64,000 nt of DNA from Diploptera punctata. Its lineage: Eukaryota > Arthropoda > Insecta > Blattodea > Blaberidae. Made by a program: the position numbers and the translations under genes. Positions 20,360 through 31,049 of the stretch are shown one piece after another; the stretch's first letter is position 1, and every line of letters starts with the position of its first letter. The notes under the pieces are model-generated. The model made no database searches. It was given only the letters and a program-made list of their open reading frames with translations, and was not told the origin of the DNA. The DNA lies in assembly GCA_030220185.1 (NCBI GenBank), contig JASPKZ010003421.1:1462001-1526000 (forward strand). The letters run 5' to 3'.

Positions 20360-20858
20360 ATTAAACAAAGCAATGATATTAAAATAAAGTGTGAGGTATT
20401 TGCCACCAACTGCACTTTTCGTGTTTCGCTTTTCACGCTGGGCGGGTACATGCTGTTAATGTTGTTCATTTTATATTTTTATGCACCACTTCGGCAGACC
20501 ACTTTACGTATATGACGTATTGTGTAAAGAGAGGAGTGAAGAGTTAGTGTTTGTTTATGATTTTGTATAGTGTAAAGTGTATTCGATGAGGGGTGATATT
20601 GAAGAGAAGGGAGAATGTGAAACTTGGTGCCGGGAAATAGCCCACTCCTGTCGTAAACACCAAGCAGGTCGCTATGCCTAATTCCCCCAATGGTCAGATG
20701 AATCGCTATCAACAGGAATACCTTGGCAACATATGTACTGCGGAGGGGATTGCAATCTAATACAGGAATCTGGTGCACAATCCAGCCCTCCAGGCCTCGA
20801 GATTGAAATTTTACAATTAAATTAATATTAATAATTTAATTTTACAATTACAATTTTC

Positions 20859-20934
20859 AACCCCTCCAGGTATCGAACCTGGGATCGCTAGTTGGGTAGG
20901 AGACATGCTACTACCTGAGCTAGCACTTAAATTA
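20859..20934 (-). repeat. tRNA-like sequence (SINE head or tRNA pseudogene)
   Basis: On the minus strand TGCTAGCTCAGGTAGTAGCA resembles a tRNA D-arm with box A, and CCAGGTTCGATACCTGG is a perfect T-arm with box B. The anticodon stem does not pair cleanly and the acceptor ends do not match, so I do not call it a tRNA gene. It is bordered by TTTTACAATTA repeats. Confidence 0.6.
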
Positions 20935-21000
20935 AAATTTTAACATTTTATTCCACATGATATTTGAATACAACATTGGTTTCTAGAATAACATAGAAAC

Positions 21001-21331
21001 TCCATCCATAGTAATTTTGCCCGAGGGCAGATCTTTCACTGCAATCATAGCATTTTCATGCTATGCTTTGTAGCTTTACTAGGGAATTATAGGTGTGGTA
21101 GCTTCCCGTTGCTTTCCTCACCGGTGAAGGATGATACGATGATGATGATGATAAGGATGATGATGATGGCCGGATGATTATCGGGGACCGTTGGGCCCTA
21201 AGTTTCCTGATATTTGTCTTACAGAAAAAAAACCCGAAAAAATCTCAACCAGTAGCCTGTCCCGCCCGGGAATCGAACCCGGGCCCGCTGCTTGATAAGG
21301 CAGCACCCTACCTCGAGACCACAGCGGTGAA
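21001..21331 (-). mobile_element. SINE B (tRNA-derived), full length, inverted
   Basis: Minus-strand head TTCACCGCTGTGGTCTCGAG and box B CGGGTTCGATTCCC, then the standard body and 3' end. ACATAGAAAC (20991-21000) and ACATATAAAC (21334-21343) look like a target duplication with one change. Confidence 0.87.
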
Positions 21332-21384
21332 CTACATATAAACTAGTGACTAATATATGGGACTATGTCTACACCATTTGTATT

Positions 21385-21465
21385 TATACTGGTTGAGTGG
21401 AAGAGAAGACCGTATGGTCTTAACTCTGCCAGAATAAATAAAACATTATTATTATTATTATTACC
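21385..21465 (+). mobile_element. Severely truncated LINE: 3' hairpin plus (ATT)n tail
   Basis: CTGG..GAGT..AAGACC GTAT GGTCTT A ACTC TG CCAG, then aataaataaaac and ATTATTATT. Only the last ~80 bases of the LINE family at 8227/17050 are present. It directly precedes the RTE copy. Confidence 0.75.
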
Positions 21466-21984
21466 TCCCTGTCGAATATCACCTTGGCGTCGTAGGGAGG
21501 CTTAGTACCAATGACCCAGACGATCATAACCGGGAAGCCTCGGCTTGCGGTTAGATAAGAGGAGAGCGAACTAAGAATAATCCGCAACGTGGGAGCAACG
21601 ACCACATTGGAAGCTGCAGACACGGAAGACCACAACGGCAGACACGGCGGAGATAGAAATATCGGAACGGCGAAAATGGCGGAAGTGGCAACTCCATCTT
21701 TGGGAATGAAATAAGAGACCCAGCTCGGAAAAACAATAGTGAAGTCCTCAACGGCAGAAGGCGGAAGAGGCAACCCTCCTTGTGGGGATAAAACACAAGG
21801 AAGCAAGTCCACAGGCTTTAAGGAGGCAGTCCCTCCAAAGGACTAACCCTGCAGAATGTCAGTAGCGGACTCAGGGGACTTTAAAATACTTACAAGCTCC
21901 AAAGATATAGCCGGACTGCCCAACCGATAACGACAAACGCAAAGCAAAAGGATAAACGTTTTGAAATTCAAGACCAAATTAAAG

Positions 21985-22650
21985 TCGCAACATGGAATGT
22001 CAGAGGAATACATCATAAAGAAACCGAACTGGAAAGAGAGTTAAAAGAAAGAGGTATAGATATAGCAGTGATAACAGAAACAAAAAAGAAACAAAGAAGA
22101 AGTCAAGATCTAAGTAACTACATAATGTTTTATAGTGGAGTTGAAATAACAGAAAGAGCTCAAGCAGGAGTAGCAATATTAGTAAGCACAAGATTAAGGA
22201 AAACAGTAACTGCATACGAATGGATAAATCAGAGAATAATGAAAATAAGATGCAAAATACCAAAAGGAAAATCTTACTGTAATAGGAATCTACGCACCAG
22301 AGGAAGGCAGAAAACCAGAACACAACAGAATTTTACCAACAACTACAAAAGATAATAGATCAAACAAACAAAAACGATTGCTTAATTACAGCAGGAGATG
22401 CAAATGCACGTATAGGGAAAACACCAATTGCAAATGTAACGGGAAACAATGGAGAAGAAACGCTAAATTATAATGGGAAAACGTTATTAAATTTCGCATG
22501 CTTTAACCAATTGAGAATAACGAACAATTACTTCAGACATAAGGAAATACATAAATATACGAGAAGTGAGAGAGGGTAAATGCTCTATAATAGATTACAT
22601 TATCGTTAATCAAAAAATTAAAGATCTAGTCAGAGACACAAGAGTTTTCA
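21985..22650 (+). pseudogene. RTE apurinic-type endonuclease domain, frameshifted
   Basis: Reading begins VATWNVRGIHHKETELEREL, with the asparagine of the WN-R-G motif and later the catalytic glutamate in VITETKK. GVAILVSTRL follows, then a frame break near 22270-22330, and LITAGDANARIG carries the catalytic D/N pair. The final SDH region near 22665 reads IHSDHSLP in an altered frame. The domain nicks target DNA in the functional protein. Confidence 0.75.
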
Positions 22651-22668
22651 GAGGAAGCGATATCCATA

Positions 22669-24060
22669 GTGACCATTCATTACCTATTGATTAGTAAAAT
22701 CGATAAACAAAAGAAATGGTATAGAAGTTGGAATAAAGAATTCAAGAAGAAGGAAGAAAACAAACAAGCAATTTATAAAATAAATTTGTTAGAAGAAGAA
22801 TCGATACAAGATTTATACAAAAGAAGGCTAGAAGATTATACAAATGCGGAAGAGCCAGAAAAGGAACTTGAGGAAGAATGGAATAGTATAAAAGGACTCA
22901 TACATAAAACAGCAAAAGAATTATTAGGAACAAAGAAAGTACGGTAGGAGGAAGAAACAAAAGACTAAAAAAAATCGGATCCCGAAATCCAGAAATTGGT
23001 AAGAGAAAAAATGAGGCCTACTTAAAATACTTAAACAACAAGAATGACCAAAACAGAATAGAATATAATATAACAAGAGCATTAGTGAAAAAATGTACCA
23101 GAAAATTAAATAGAGAACATTGGGATAGATACATAGCAGAAATGGAACACAATTTACACGGAAGACAAGACAAAGTATATAAATTTATAAGAGGCCTTAA
23201 TTCTGAAGTAAAAGACAAAACAAATCTGCTAACTATATAAGATATAGAATTAGAAAATTATTATACAGAAACTGTGGACGGACAAACAAAATAAAGAAGT
23301 AATAACACTCGTACAAACAAACGAAAAATATGCAGAAGTAGATGAATTAGAGATGCAATAAATGATAGAAACATTAAAGAAATGTAAAAATAATAAAGCA
23401 TGCGGGATAGACAATATAAACATAGAATTGATAAAAAATGCCCCAAAGAATTTTCAAGAAAGATTATTAAAATTCTATAACAAGTGCTGGTAACAAAATA
23501 CAATACCAGAAGAATGGAAAATTGGAAAAATAATCTCAATATTTAAAAAAAGGTAATAAAACAAAGCCAGAAAACTATAGAGGCATAAACTTACTATGTG
23601 CAGCATACAAAATATATGCAAAAATGATCAACCAAAGATTAACAACTATAGTAGACGCAATATCAGAGGAGCAGACAGGTTTTAGGAAAGGAAGAAGCTG
23701 CACAGACAACGTATTTACTTTAAAACAAATAATAGAGAAGAGAAGAGAATTCAACTTAGAGACGCACATCCTCTTTATAGATTATAAGAAGGCCTTTGAT
23801 AAAGTGTCTAGACCAAAATTATGGAACATATTAAGTGAAAAAGGAATTCCACTACACTTGATAGCAGTAATTAAGAAAATGTATGAGAAAACAAAAATAA
23901 AAATATATCAAAGGGAACCAGTACATATAACAGGAGGAGTTAGACGAGGTTGTCCACTATCAGCCACTCTTTTTAACATTTATTTCGACGGCATGATAAG
24001 ATCATGGAAGCAAATGACGACTGGGGGAATTAACTTACGAAATATAGTAATAAAACAGTA
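22669..24060 (+). pseudogene. RTE linker and reverse transcriptase domain
   Basis: Linker frame 22669-22947, then frame breaks to about 23340, where KNNKACGIDNINIELIKN and later NYRGINLLCAAYKIYAKMIN appear. The long frame 23624-24061 holds EEQTGFRKGRSCTDNVFTL, the first catalytic motif FIDYKKAFDKV, and GVRRGCPLSATLFNIY. The frame then stops; the next motif reads FAVDQ instead of the expected FADDQ, so one catalytic aspartate is lost as well. Confidence 0.82.
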
Positions 24061-24263
24061 GCCTTTGCAGTTGACCAATTTTAATAGCAAAAACAGAGGA
24101 CGAACTACAAAGATTGCTATATAAACTAAATGAAATATAAAAAAAGTAGAAATATCCTCACAAAAAATAAAAACAATGGCCTTCAAGGGCGCTCATCCAG
24201 TTCGGGAAAAGATAATATTAGAAAATAAACCAATAGAACAAGTGGTAAGATATAATTTCAGAT

Positions 24264-24596
24264 AGATAGATGGAAAGCTCTGCGGCCATCACTTAAGTGT
24301 TGGCGGTGAGCGATCCATTTTGGTCCTCCTTAATAGGGTAGAACCCCGGGTTCCTGTAAAATACATTAGCCCGGGTTTAAATTTTGAATTCAATTTTGAA
24401 GTTAATTAGCAGAGTGAAGTCGGAAGCGGACCTTTTGGGGTTCCATTCCAGCATTTGCTCTTTGTATCGAGGGAAACCGCTTAAAACCTCAATCGGAATA
24501 GTCGATCACGCGGGATCTTGCCAAGTTTGGCTTTTGGATGACTCTATATTGGGAGGGCATCCAGGCTTTCTCTTTATTTAAATATAATGTGCGTAC
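24264..24596. mobile_element. 333-bp insertion inside the RTE copy
   Basis: ATTTCAGAT occurs at 24255-24263 and 24597-24605, immediately flanking the segment, and the RTE protein reading is interrupted exactly here. The segment contains GGTAGAACCCCGGGTTCCTG. Its class is unknown; a SINE is likely from size and 9-bp duplication. A further ~44 bases before the RT frame resumes (24606-24648) are unexplained. Confidence 0.55.
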
Positions 24597-24648
24597 ATTT
24601 CAGATTATTACAATTAATCATACAATTATGGTAACGTGCATTATTCCT

Positions 24649-25063
24649 AGGTTGCGAAATATCATACACAGCGGAAACAGATATAAATAACAAACTAAAT
24701 AAGTTTAATTATATAGCAGAAACACTAAAAAGAACTTTGAAAAATGAAGCCAGGAAAGGCTCTATAATGAAATTATACAAGACAAAGGCAGTGCCTATTA
24801 TTACTTATGGATCCGAAACTTGGACAGAGATAACACAACAATCTGCCAGAATACAAGCTGCTGAAATGAGATTCCTCAGACCAATAGCAGGATATCAAAG
24901 AACAGATAAAAAACATAACACAGGAATAAGAGAACAACTAAAAGTAGAGGAATTAAACACAACAATAGAGAAAGAACACTTGGCAAGGATGACGGAGAAT
25001 AGAATACCAAAAGCAGCATACCCCTATTCACCACGAGGAAGAAAAAGTTTGGGAAGACCATAG
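24649..25063 (+). pseudogene. RTE C-terminal domain
   Basis: Reading resumes YLGCEISYTAETDINNKLNK and runs through AVPIITYGSETWTEI, QAAEMRFLRPIAGYQR and an arginine-rich end (PRGRKSLGRP), where an in-frame stop appears just before the last conserved residues. The MRFLR and GYQR features are typical of RTE-group C-termini. Confidence 0.8.
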
Positions 25064-25135
25064 AAAAGATGGAAAGAACAGCAATTTGGAGCCGGAACAA
25101 GCTAGTAAATAAGCCTAAACCGTGAAGAAGAAGAA

Positions 25136-25172
<37 letters not shown>

Positions 25173-25180
25173 AATAATAA

Positions 25181-25599
25181 TATTACACCATAAACTAACT
25201 AACTCACTGACACTATCGAATGCGTAGGTTATGGCCGCGTGAACATAAGCTCTCCACACATCCCTATCCTGAGTCAATGTATTTCAATCATTTCCGGTAT
25301 AATCTACTTCGTACCACATGTCCTGTCCATTGCAGTTTACGAGACTTAACTGTTCTTATTATATCTGATTTGTATATAGATCATATAGCTTTCTTCGTTC
25401 GCCTGTCTGCCTATCTCTCTTTGGTCCAAAAATTATCGTAAGTACTTTATTCTCAAATGCTCGTAATATTTTCATCTCCCTTAAAGGTAACGATCTATGT
25501 TTCGCATCCATATAATATAACTGGGAGAATAACATTTTTATTATATATCATCAGTTTAACGTTTTTTGAGAGAAGTTGGGACGACAAGAATCCTTGTAA

Positions 25600-25639
<40 letters not shown>

Positions 25640-25725
25640 CCGTTTTGGTCCTATGTTTAATTTCTTGGTGCATCTCATTCCTAGTTGTAATTATTGTATT
25701 TGCATTTATTGTGAGGTAAAGTAAT
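25181..25725 (-). mobile_element. RTE-family LINE 3' part, inverted, with inserted poly(T)
   Basis: Begins with the inverted tail AACTAACTAACTCACTGAC and the C-terminal codons of the second RTE family (that of 48770-50114). A pure T run at 25602-25639 has expanded inside. Homology is lost beyond about 25725. Confidence 0.7.
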
Positions 25726-26530
25726 AAAGTACACAAATTTTAGGACAATTGAATAGGAGCCCAGATAATGTTGTAGCCCTTTCCCCCCCCCCAAGTTGAG
25801 TTTTATATGGGATATGAATTGATGAATTGTACAGTTGCGGACACCGGAATTCTCGCCGGGGTGATAAGAGGAAAAGTAAAACCTTGTTCTGGGAGGTTAT
25901 TCAATTACAAAATTGTACTTCTGTTGATTGTGGAAATCATACATATCAGGATCTCTCCTATTTGTAAAATTTCAGTAAAATCGTTATCCCCTTGGATCAT
26001 TCGAGCTACTTGTGTAGAATCTGGCAAATATTTCTCAGGAACATAAACGGTTTTCTATATCATGTCTAAAACAAATTCAATACATCATACATCCAAATCT
26101 CCCTATATATTTTTTTCTCCATCTTCTCTTCCTTCGAGGATATCGTCATTATGTCCTTACTGAACGTAATTCGTTTGAGGTACCGGTAGTTCATTCTGAG
26201 TGTATTGTACGAGTGAATTATTTTGTTAAGTGTTAAATATATACATATTGGTATTTATTTATGAAAATAATAAAATTAAAAATTTATGACATAAAATATG
26301 TATGTTATAAGAATAGAAAGTATTTTCCGAATTCGTTTCGAATTTCCTGCCTCAGCTAAGCCTTTAACATAAACATTTAAACTCGTCTGTAAAACCTGAC
26401 TTACAGTCCTTGTAGAGTAAAAAATTAAATACCATTTCAGAATTGAACATGTTAATGAGATAATTTTTTACAGATATTTATTTCTTATAATAGTGGGTTT
26501 AATGGTGTTTCAAAATGCCCATCATCGTTT
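25726..26530. other. Unassigned AT-rich stretch
   Basis: Contains a C9 homopolymer near 25785 and a 79-codon frame (25807-26046) without recognisable motif. No repeat family identified. Confidence 0.35.
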
Positions 26531-26539
26531 CCCTCAGAC

Positions 26540-26895
26540 GGAGCGAGTGGGATAAGTTTCCTGTGTTAGATTTTTTGGATGGTTTTCTTCGCCTGTTAGA
26601 CGAGTGTCAAAAATATCTAAGGACCAAATAGTCCCCGAACATTATTTAACCATCATAAATATTCAAATCATATTATCCTTATTTAGTATAAATGTTAAGT
26701 AAAATGTGTGTCTTGTCTTAAATGCTGGTGTTGTCTCGAATATGGCCCCGACATTGAACAGTTAATTCATCCCTCCACGTCGTGGCGAAAGAGGCATGCC
26801 GGTGACCCAGATTTAAAAGTTCTCTACCGATGTGTTGTGTCCCTGTATGACCCGAGAGGCGTGAATCACGTAGGAATGTGTACAAAGGAGATATT
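26540..26895 (+). mobile_element. SINE B-related element (variant B'), head missing
   Basis: Shows the SINE B body (GTTAGACGAGTGTCAAAAAT, then AAGGACCAAATAGTCCCCGAA), a TCTTGTCTTAAATGCTG block shared with 47815, and a distinct 3' part (GGCGTGAATCACGTAGGAAT). The tRNA-like head is not recognisable. Confidence 0.55.
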
Positions 26896-27234
26896 AAACT
26901 AGGGAAAAGAAAAAAAAATGTTTAAAAATGTGTTATAGAACAATTTAATTCCGATTTTTATAGAGGTTTTTTTTCATTTGTGTTTTAACAAAGCATTTAA
27001 AAATATTTTATTATATCCCTTTCCCCCTTACTATAATTTTTCAATAATTTTTCTCTACGACAATTTAATTTTCCCTTCTGGCAACACTATCTATAGTATG
27101 TAGTTATTGTTGAAATTTAACTAATTAATTTGCAGATCTGTTGTAGTTGTAGTTATTAAGCTGTTACAAAATTTTGTAATTTTCTAAAATGTTAAGAATC
27201 TAAGGACTTTTCAAACAAATGAAAAATATTATTT

Positions 27235-27400
27235 TGTTTATCCAATGCCTCCAGGTTGTCTTACGATATTCCTAGCATTCTCGAAACTATAACCCACTTC
27301 TGAGTTTGGAGCGCCTGGAAGGTGGAGTTACATTACTTCGCTGATATGAAGGCACCAGGAGTTTCCTTATACCTAGACTTCACCTAAATTCCAAACAGTG
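27235..27400 (-). mobile_element. SINE B'' 3'-part fragment
   Basis: Matches the 3' half of the duplicated SINE at 32590-32973 (AACCCACTTCTGAG, GGCGCCTGGAAGG-like, ATGATATGAAGG). The head part is missing. Confidence 0.6.
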
Positions 27401-27630
27401 CGAAAAAACAGGAATATTTCCCTTGAAGGAAAAACTCCTATGGTTTGATCGGGATCGTGATGTGTAGTGAGAAGCTCTGACCAAAAGGCCTGGGACTACT
27501 CATGCTGAAATTTGTAAACGTATAATTTGTAATCATAATCTGGAACTCATCTAAGTTATGTACAGATTTTTTAATAATACGGAAAGTATTAAAAAAATCA
27601 CCAGAATGTTAGCTACAAATACATTTTACA

Positions 27631-28513
27631 GACTATTTAACTCATTTCCCAAATAGGAGTCAATGAACAATCACGTTTCAATGAATTTTGTTTTACAACC
27701 AATGACAGTCGTGTTTCACCTCGCTCTCTATCGAATTCTCTTTACCAGCTCCTGCTTTTGTGATAAAGAAAGCTCTTCCTTTTTTAATATTCTGTTCAAA
27801 TCAGAGCATTACACTGAGCAACAAAAAGAAACTTTGTTTTTTGTCTCAGATAGAAAAAAAAGTGTGATTCTGATAGTATTTTTTTCTCCTGAAATCAAAT
27901 ATATATCGGTTTTTCTCCATGACGCAAGGTTTCCGAGAGACAGACATTTATAATTTCAAACACTTTAATATTTCTACATTCGTAATTGCACAATATTCGA
28001 ACATTCGGACTCAGCTAGAAAGTAAGAAATGACGATTTTCTGCTAAATTTCATCAGTGGAGCATCCCTCTTGATGGTCCAACAACAATCGGCCAGCATAT
28101 TAGGATTCCATTTGCCTTGATATCTCTTTTCCATAGCTGAAACCATTTGAGTTAGCACTTTTGGTTTTATTTTACAATGGACAAATGGACGAAAAAACGT
28201 TTATTAAAAAATGATTATTTAATCATTAATTGAAATTGAAATAAAAAACTGTGGATGATGGAGAAATTCCGAATACATATTTGAAAACACGATAAAAAAC
28301 TGCATTAAGTACAACTATTGGTGCTCATGAGACAAAAATCATGTTGACCAGTGTTATGTATTTTGCAGTGACTGACTCTCCAACAAATACATTGAATATA
28401 ACAATTAATGAACAGATTCCTTTGAACTACACATTTGATAATTACGAGTTCAATAATTGGTTTTTAATAATGATTTTACTAAGTTGTTCACTAAAACAAT
28501 AAATTAATAATAG
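27631..28513 (-). repeat. R680 repeat, truncated, split by a Harbinger-like MITE
   Basis: GACTATTTAACTCATTTCCC opens the repeat; it continues to GAGCATTA, is interrupted at 27812-28353 and resumes at TGTATTTTGCAGTGACTGAC. Homology with the 37681 copy stops at about 28513. Confidence 0.7.
27812..28353 (-). mobile_element. Harbinger-like MITE, 542 bp, TTA duplication
   Basis: Starts CACTGAGCAACAAAAAGAAA and ends, reversed, CACTGGTCAACATGATTTTT. TTA flanks both sides (27809-27811 and 28354-28356). Two further copies with TAA duplications are at 36778 and 58829. On the minus strand the middle (about 28060-28140) reads MEKRYQGKWNPNMLADYCW. The 3-bp TWA duplication is the reason for the PIF/Harbinger assignment. 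Confidence 0.8.
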
Positions 28514-29200
28514 AGCAATTCCATATGTGACTGACTGCCATTTACAATACACTTTTGCTGCAAAATGCTTGCATAAATATTACAATTGTTTGAAATCAGA
28601 GGTGTTATATACGTGATATGAAAGAGGAAAAGTGTCTGATTAAGGTTGTACATAAATATACAACTTCTGAAGAAAAACAGTGTTATTTATTATCTATCAA
28701 AGTTATGTGACTGACATAAATGTCAACTCAGCATGCAGCTTAACATGTTCATCTACATCATTCTCTGAAATATGATTCTTAATTCAATTTTCCAAAATAC
28801 CGTTTGGAGGGCACATTTCAAGTTACACTTTAAATAAAAAAATAAACCTAAATCACTATTAATACAGAAGTTATGACCTAATATGTGATGTGTGACTGGC
28901 TGACATATCTGAATTTTATTTAGAATTTCAAACTGCAAATATTACACAAATGTAACAAAATACCATGAAAGTAGAGAAACAGCTTCAATAACAGAGATTA
29001 ATAAAGAACTGCACATACATTATCAATTCTACGAAAATTGTTAAATTTAATTTAGCTGTAAAATAAATATTAATTTAAATCAACAATGTAATTAAATTAA
29101 CTCGCTTGTCATGTACCATTTTAAATTATAAAAATAACGAAACTATTAGTACTTAATAATGAAGTGCCTTCTCTATTCTTAAATATACCTACTAGAATTG
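28514..29200. other. Unassigned AT-rich stretch with repeated GTGACTGAC-type motif
   Basis: ATGTGACTGACTGCC (about 28537), TATGTGACTGACATAAATGTC (about 28705) and TGTGTGACTGGCTGACAT (about 28888) are spaced ~170-180 bases apart. The sequences between them are otherwise different. No frame of note. Confidence 0.35.
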
Positions 29201-29207
29201 TATGCAC

Positions 29208-29252
<45 letters not shown>
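29208..29252. repeat. (TA)n microsatellite
   Basis: TA run with a few C interruptions at its left edge, just upstream of SINE C. Confidence 0.95.
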
Positions 29253-29255
<3 letters not shown>

Positions 29256-29273
29256 ACTGATTACAATTTAGTC

Positions 29274-29602
29274 CGACGGCATAGCCGAGTGGTTAAGGCA
29301 AGAAGCCTTGGCGCAGAGCCATGGGACTTGCGCTGGTTCGAGTCCCCATGGAGGAAGACATTTTCTCATGGAATGTCGGCCAATATGGGACAGGCGCCCA
29401 CCCAGCATCGTGAGGTAGCTACAATAAGTAACGACTCCAGGTTGATAAGACCAACTATAACGGCTGGGTGACCCGACATGCTGACCACATGTCACCCCTA
29501 CACTGGCTTAAGACCTCTATGATTAACACATGTGGGCGTGAGGCCAGCAGCCGGTTGGTAGACCAAGGGCCTTGTAGGCCTGTCGCGCCTGGAGTGGAGT
29601 TT
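29274..29602 (+). mobile_element. SINE C (tRNA-derived), best-preserved copy
   Basis: Box A CATAGCCGAGTGGTTAAGGC and box B CTGGTTCGAGTCCCC are both intact. The body ends with GGCCTTGTAGGCCTGTCGCG and CCTGGAGTGGAGTTTA. The head looks like a serine/leucine tRNA. Confidence 0.92.
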
Positions 29603-29964
29603 ATTACAGTTTACCAGATGTAAGATTTAATATTTTTTATTTCTAGATTGAATCACTGAAATAAAAAAATTAACCTCCTCCCCCCCCAGAATGTATACAC
29701 ATTCTTAATAATTAGTTATTTATCAGAGTGCATGTACTTTGAAAACATATTATCGTAATTCGCATTAGTAAGTTGTAGTTAGTAAATTGCTAACTTACTG
29801 AATTCTACTTTTAAACAACCATAAAAACATAACTCTAATTAGTCCGAGTTCTGAAGATTCACATCATAACATCGATATATGAGATCGCATATTAAAATAA
29901 TTTCTCACCGCTAACTTGACCTGTCTTGACCCATTAATAAAAATAATGATTCCAGTCACGCATG

Positions 29965-30277
29965 AAGTCCCCCGCTGTATGTAACTGAATGGTTTGAGTC
30001 AAGATGTCTCAATAGAGAGCACTGATTCGAGCCCCATGAGAGAAGAAATTTTCTCATGGAATTTCGGCCACAATGGGATTGGTTGCCGCCCAGAATCATA
30101 AAGAATTTGGGCAGCTACAATATTTAGCGGTTGCGGTCGAGAAAACCAGCCATAACAGCTGGAGTATCCGACATGCTGACCACATGTCACCCTATATGTT
30201 GGTTAGATGATTGTCCACCTCAGTGATTGATATACTTGGATGTGAGATTAGCAGCCAAGAGCTGTCACGCTATTCAG
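29965..30277 (+). mobile_element. SINE C, diverged
   Basis: Weak box A (GTATGTAACTGAATGGTTTGAG), box B GATTCGAGCCCC, and the conserved TTTCTCATGGAATTTCGGCC and CATGCTGACCACATGTCACC blocks. Confidence 0.8.
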
Positions 30278-30289
30278 TTTTTTTAACAC

Positions 30290-30630
30290 GAACTTATGAA
30301 TTTGTTGCGCTGATTGCTAGACAGTTGTGCATACTCTATAACATACGGCTCCAACGATTTCACGTTATATACGCAGTGAGTCAGTGATAGATGCAAGATA
30401 TTCAATTGTTTTTCTAAAAAATTCTTTCCTTCTTTATATAATTTTGTGACTCCAGTTATTTGGTTGGTTTTACAGCTCACATTACATAATTCTGCACCAT
30501 TTTTGTATCTTCTTTCCCGATTTTTCATACATCCGTGCCATCTTTTTTTACTTGGCCGCCAATCGCATCTATCCTTTCCATGGTACGATTCAAAGAAGTT
30601 CCATTTTATGTCAAAATCCAAATATGCAAA
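30290..30630 (-). pseudogene. Fragment of a transposon-associated protein with W-N-F-F-x-S-x-H-G-K motif
   Basis: On the minus strand DFDIKWNFFESYHGK is followed, after a one-base frame change, by IDAIGGQVKKDGTDV. A W-N-F-x(3)-H-G-K ... D-x(2)-G-G pattern recurs in many insect proteins that I associate with transposons, but I cannot name the family securely. The remainder is open in the 112-codon frame but damaged relative to that pattern. Neighbours are SINE C and a LINE fragment. Confidence 0.4.
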
Positions 30631-30639
30631 AAAGTAGTG

Positions 30640-31045
30640 TCATATTGCTAAATGTATAGGCCTATTTCTATTACCTGCTGCTCCAACTCAAAATATTTAT
30701 CACCTCAAGTTTTTGAATAAATCACTATAGTTAAAAAAAACACTTTTCTATAGCAAACATCTGTAGCTCACTTGTTATGTGTCACATAACCTGATACTAG
30801 AACAAAGTATTTTTTTCTGAACTTCTCTGTCACCTTCCATCTAAACTAGGCAACAGCAGTTAATATTGAGATATGCTAATTTTTCCAATGAACTGCCTGG
30901 ATCTCATTTTGTTTTCTGTAGGTATAATTTTCTAAGAAATCAACAAGTATGGCTGCTTCGTTTACTGCAACCTTTTTCCTGAATATATTTGCATGCTTCC
31001 GCTAACTGTCTTTTAGCTCAAATTTACACAGAAAAAGGATCGGTA
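30640..31045. other. Unassigned AT-rich stretch
   Basis: I see nothing in it beyond short frames. Confidence 0.4.
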
Positions 31046-31049
31046 ATTA

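Larger units (their letters stand above)
21466..25180 (+). mobile_element. RTE-clade LINE, near full length
   Basis: Order: GC-rich 5' region (21466-21980), endonuclease (21985-22650), linker, RT (about 23340-24250), C-terminal domain (24649-25063) and a short 3' UTR ending in (TTA)n at 25133-25170. The single EN-RT ORF organisation and short-repeat tail are typical of RTE. A 333-bp insert sits at 24264. Several frame breaks inactivate it. Confidence 0.8.

Noticed and set aside
20859..20934. Functional tRNA gene
   Set aside because: The T-arm is good but the anticodon stem and acceptor stem do not pair; better explained as a SINE head or pseudogene.
21420..22323. Minus-strand frames of 130, 81 and 107 codons
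   Set aside because: Antisense to the RTE 5' region and endonuclease; the hydrophobic runs mirror lysine-rich codons on the plus strand.
24876..25277. 133-codon minus-strand frame with an asparagine run
   Set aside because: Antisense of the RTE C-terminus joined through the (TTA)n tail.
25602..25639. Poly(T) as a pol III terminator or SINE tail
   Set aside because: It lies inside an inverted RTE 3' part with homologous sequence on both sides; more likely homopolymer expansion.
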